DNA of 64,000 nt from Marinobacter sp. SS13-12 (lineage in GTDB: Bacteria > Pseudomonadota > Gammaproteobacteria > Pseudomonadales > Oleiphilaceae). The notes under the pieces were generated by a model. It was not told the DNA's origin. It was given only the letters and a program-made list of their open reading frames with translations, and did not search any database. This document shows, in pieces, positions 62,601 through 64,000 of the stretch. The stretch lies in contig NZ_JASSUA010000001.1 of the NCBI RefSeq assembly GCF_030227115.1, positions 124,001-188,000 on the forward strand, read 5' to 3'. Position 1 is the stretch's first letter, and every line of letters starts with the position of its first letter. The translations under genes were made by a program, and so were the position numbers.

Positions 62601-63201
62601 GCCACAGCACTGGCTGCCAACGCAACTCTTCACCCAGCTCGCGGTGCTCACCCCGCGCCATTTGCAGTCGGTCGTGCCCCGCTTCCCAGTCCGCCAGCCA
62701 GTCGGCACGGAACACCTGGTACTGGTCGAACAGGTCGGCAATCTTGCCCGCCAACTGGTAGCGGCGTGTTTCGGTATCCGCGCCGGCCATGAATCGCTGC
62801 AGCGGGGCAAACACGTCGTCCTCGGCAATCAGATCCGGCAGCAACCGGAACAGGCGCCAGACCAGGCGGGACTTGTCGAAAGGCGACTGTTCCGGCACCC
62901 CGGCAGACGTCAACACTGCCCGATAGGCCTGCCAGATAAAGCGGGCAGGAAACAGGAAATCCATACCTGCGGCAATGCCCATGCCACCGCCATCGCCGCT
63001 TTTGCCAGGGTCAGACGAATCTTCCGCCAGGGCAAGCTTCAGCCACTGGGCAATGCCGTTGCTCTGCACCAGAAAGGTTTCACTTTCCAGGGGTGGCAAG
63101 GGGCTGTTCCGACAGATCCAGACCACGGCCCGACGCAGGTCTTCGAGGTGGTTCGCATGGATGGCGTGAAAGCCGGGCTCGATGGTTGGCGCTGCTGGCA
63201 T
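59638..63201 (-). CDS. recC: Exonuclease V subunit RecC
   Basis: ATG 63201 (MPAAPTIEPGFHAIHANHLE) is chosen; a longer frame begins with TTG at 63237 but lacks a better ribosome site. The 1187-residue protein starts with the RecC helicase-like fold (ETFLVQSNGIAQWLKLALAE) and retains FRHVCLLGMNDGDYPRSRPPVDFDLM in the middle. RecC is a degenerate helicase/nuclease that recognises Chi and holds the complex together. It is the first gene of recCBD, with ATGA overlap with recB. Confidence 0.94.
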   Translation of the reverse strand: MPAAPTIEPGFHAIHANHLEDLRRAVVWICRNSPLPPLESETFLVQSNGIAQWLKLALAEDSSDPGKSGDGGGMGIAAGMDFLFPARFIWQAYRAVLTSAGVPEQSPFDKSRLVWRLFRLLPDLIAEDDVFAPLQRFMAGADTETRRYQLAGKIADLFDQYQVFRADWLADWEAGHDRLQMARGEHRELGEELRWQPVLWRKLVEDVGELAGTSRSRIHTRFMEEGQRLTAADRPSDLPQRIVVFGVSSLPKQALEALSILSRVSQVVLCVHNPSEFYWADIISDRDLLNADRKRGLAHPKLAQLTDPDDLHQHANPLLAAWGKQGRDYIRLLDEFDNPEAYKSRIATPDGRIDIFTPHGEPEQPVLLHQIQNDIRTLTSQQEMLDQKRSLDPFRDDSVVFHNAHSPQREVEILHDQLLAAFNSNPELRPRDVIVMVPDVDTYAPHIQAVFGRYPSSSRRYIPFTISDQGQRHRQPVLIALDTLMALPESRFGVSEIISLLEVPAVRSRFGIAESDLPLVRQWVEGANIRWGLHSDHRSSLDLPDGLERNTWQAGLRRMLLGYGTGRDDPWQGIEPFEEIGGLQASVAGNLCRFIDRLEDLWRELRATATPVGWLDLLQSILERFFDDLSDDELLLVNRLLRQAEQWLQDCDSAGMGEVELPLNIVREILLEGLEEGGLNQRFLAGKVNFATLMPMRAIPFRHVCLLGMNDGDYPRSRPPVDFDLMALDYRPGDRSRREDDRYLFLEALLSAREQLYISWVGRSIRDDSERPPSVLVSQLRDHLDAVWQVAASDESASVALTIEHPLQPFSREYFPDVNDVPSARRLFTYDSEWLSAHQSRATESEQPVLSYLVPADPITLSEIGAFLKRPVEIFYQRRLQVRFTDVESLDTDNEAFAMDGLQHWRLEDELIRQAVMKADNEDELQQRLDSSLASMARRGELGMGLTEYALTRQLESRMPDLHRRYQEALALWPEAIEDETGFDYHHQRGEDSVAVSDRLGDLRTRPDGAVCRVVIASSNLLEGSGGSRQLRFPALLDHWVTHLAGNLRFEAFHTLVIAKEEQRVVNLLPMDSAAAGECLARILDAWMQGQTRPLPVESGAAFAYLRALYPARGEGNEDKALQKAEEAYNKALARDRGYLHRAYPEFEQLLASEQFVQLVSTLYEPFWHAEQAGRAKTSGANREKAS

Positions 63202-63411
63202 ACCTGCTCTGTGTCGTCGTCCGGGGTAAGAAAGCAAAGCCTATCACAAGTCTGGACGGATTCCGGCCGGGGCCCTGAAACCAAATCCCGCACCGTTTCG
63301 GGGCAGCTCTCAGCCATTAGTTCTTTTATTCCGAATATTTACCGTATTCTGCCCAAAGCTGGCGATTCATGAAAATCTATTCACTCAATTTCTTGCGAAA
63401 ACAGCATTGTT

Positions 63412-63440
63412 TTGCCAGTCTTTATTAATGTAACAATAAT
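63412..63440 (+). promoter_or_regulatory. Sigma-70-type promoter of the TRAP gene
   Basis: TTGCCA (63412-63417) and AATAAT (63435-63440) are separated by exactly 17 bases, five of six matches each. An inverted repeat AAAACA-GCAT-TGTTTT (63398-63413) overlaps the upstream edge and could be an operator. The start would be near 63447. The rest of the 269-base recC-TRAP gap shows no other feature I can name. Confidence 0.65.
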
Positions 63441-63470
63441 TTGCAGCGAAAAATAAACGGAGACGACACG

Positions 63471-64000
63471 ATGAGTAGCTTGAGCAAGTTCAAGAAAGTG
63501 GCAGGAATTTCTGCGTTTGCCTTTGCAGCAATGACGGCGGCGAATTCGGTAAATGCCGCCAACTGGCGCTATGCGCACGAAGAGTACGAAGGTGACGTTC
63601 AGGACGTATTCGCTTACGACTTCAAGGAATACATCGAAGACAACTCTGACCACACCGTTCAGGTTTTCCGGTTTGGTGAGCTGGGCGAATCCGACGACAT
63701 CATGGAGCAGACCCAGGCTGGCATCCTCAACTTTGTAAACCAGTCCCCTGGCTTCACCGGCTCCCTGATTCCGGAGGCGCAGATTTTCTTCATTCCCTAC
63801 CTGCTGCCTACGGATTTCGAAACCGTGATCGAGTTTTTCAATACGAGTGAAGCCATCAACGAGGATTTCCCGGAGCTTTACGCCAAAAATGGTCTTGAAT
63901 TGTTGAAGATGTACCCTGAGGGCGAAATGGTTGTGACTCTGGATGAGAAAGCCACCAGCCCTGAAGACTTCAATAACAAAAAAATCCGGGTTATGACCAA
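63471..64000 (+). CDS. TRAP transporter periplasmic binding protein, DctP family (partial)
   Basis: The ATG at 63471 has CGGAG upstream. At least 176 residues are visible before the window ends inside the gene. A signal peptide (FKKVAGISAFAFAAMTAANSVNA) precedes ANWRYAHEEYEGDVQDVFAYDFKEYIEDNS, and VNQSPGFTGSLIPEAQIFFIPYLLP is characteristic of DctP-type proteins that bind C4-dicarboxylates or related carboxylic acids. The DctQ and DctM membrane genes would be expected beyond the right edge. Substrate cannot be told from this part. Confidence 0.9.
   Translation, partial: MSSLSKFKKVAGISAFAFAAMTAANSVNAANWRYAHEEYEGDVQDVFAYDFKEYIEDNSDHTVQVFRFGELGESDDIMEQTQAGILNFVNQSPGFTGSLIPEAQIFFIPYLLPTDFETVIEFFNTSEAINEDFPELYAKNGLELLKMYPEGEMVVTLDEKATSPEDFNNKKIRVMT

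Overview
The window is a compact, GC-rich gammaproteobacterial chromosome segment. It carries a complete recC-recB-recD cluster, PotFGHI-type polyamine uptake genes, tsdBA-like cytochromes, a valine-degradation operon, a Liv-type amino-acid transporter and the start of a TRAP transporter. Together with the protein style, this most resembles Marinobacter or a close marine relative. That placement is from memory of the gene content; no search was run. I recognise 54 protein genes, the last cut by the window edge. I see no rRNA, tRNA, CRISPR array, insertion sequence or prophage gene.

Layout. 1-3 kb: a YCII/PhnB fusion, a secreted DUF5602-like protein and a DUF2235 hydrolase ending in a perfect hairpin. 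3-8.6 kb: a three-gene catabolic operon (TPP enzyme, FMN alpha-hydroxyacid dehydrogenase, FAD dehydrogenase) divergent from an AraC-type regulator. 8.7-12.5 kb: an MscS channel, a small exported DUF7282-like protein, and a TetR/carotenoid-isomerase-like oxidoreductase pair with a near-perfect operator. 12.5-14.1 kb: a two-gene module, a winged-helix protein and an AbiEii-like nucleotidyltransferase, behind a leader of ten perfect 7-bp repeats. This is the best candidate for an undescribed system here. 14.1-16.4 kb: a WYL regulator, a GST and a gamma-glutamylcyclotransferase-like protein.

16.4-26.8 kb is a polyamine region: puuB-, puuC- and puuA-like genes and potFGHI, with a tsdB-tsdA-like thiosulfate dehydrogenase pair embedded between puuA and potF. 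26.8-29.8 kb holds a methyltransferase and a 649-residue protein I do not recognise, in which a papain-like Gln/Cys/His/Asn order can be seen. 29.8-37.7 kb reads leftward: acyl-CoA ligase, thioesterase and alpha/beta hydrolase, then livG-livF-livK-livH-livM. Two sites sharing a TACGTAAA core precede the two halves and resemble LiuR-type boxes. 37.7-43.3 kb is the valine/isobutyrate pathway (mmsA, acyl-CoA dehydrogenase, enoyl-CoA hydratase, 3-hydroxyisobutyryl-CoA hydrolase, mmsB), ending in a strong hairpin and divergent from an AraC regulator.

44.4-53.7 kb holds housekeeping genes (alcohol dehydrogenase, crotonase, phosphoesterase, glutathione-peroxidase-like protein, flavin oxidoreductase, YqiA-like esterase, META lipoprotein). 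Among them is a tightly coupled DNA-repair pair: a FAN1-like VRR-NUC nuclease, and an XPD/DinG-type helicase with an N-terminal Cas4/RecB-like nuclease domain. 53.7-63.2 kb is recCBD, read leftward. The right end starts a DctP-type TRAP binding protein behind a good sigma-70 promoter. No gene-free stretch exceeds 300 bases.
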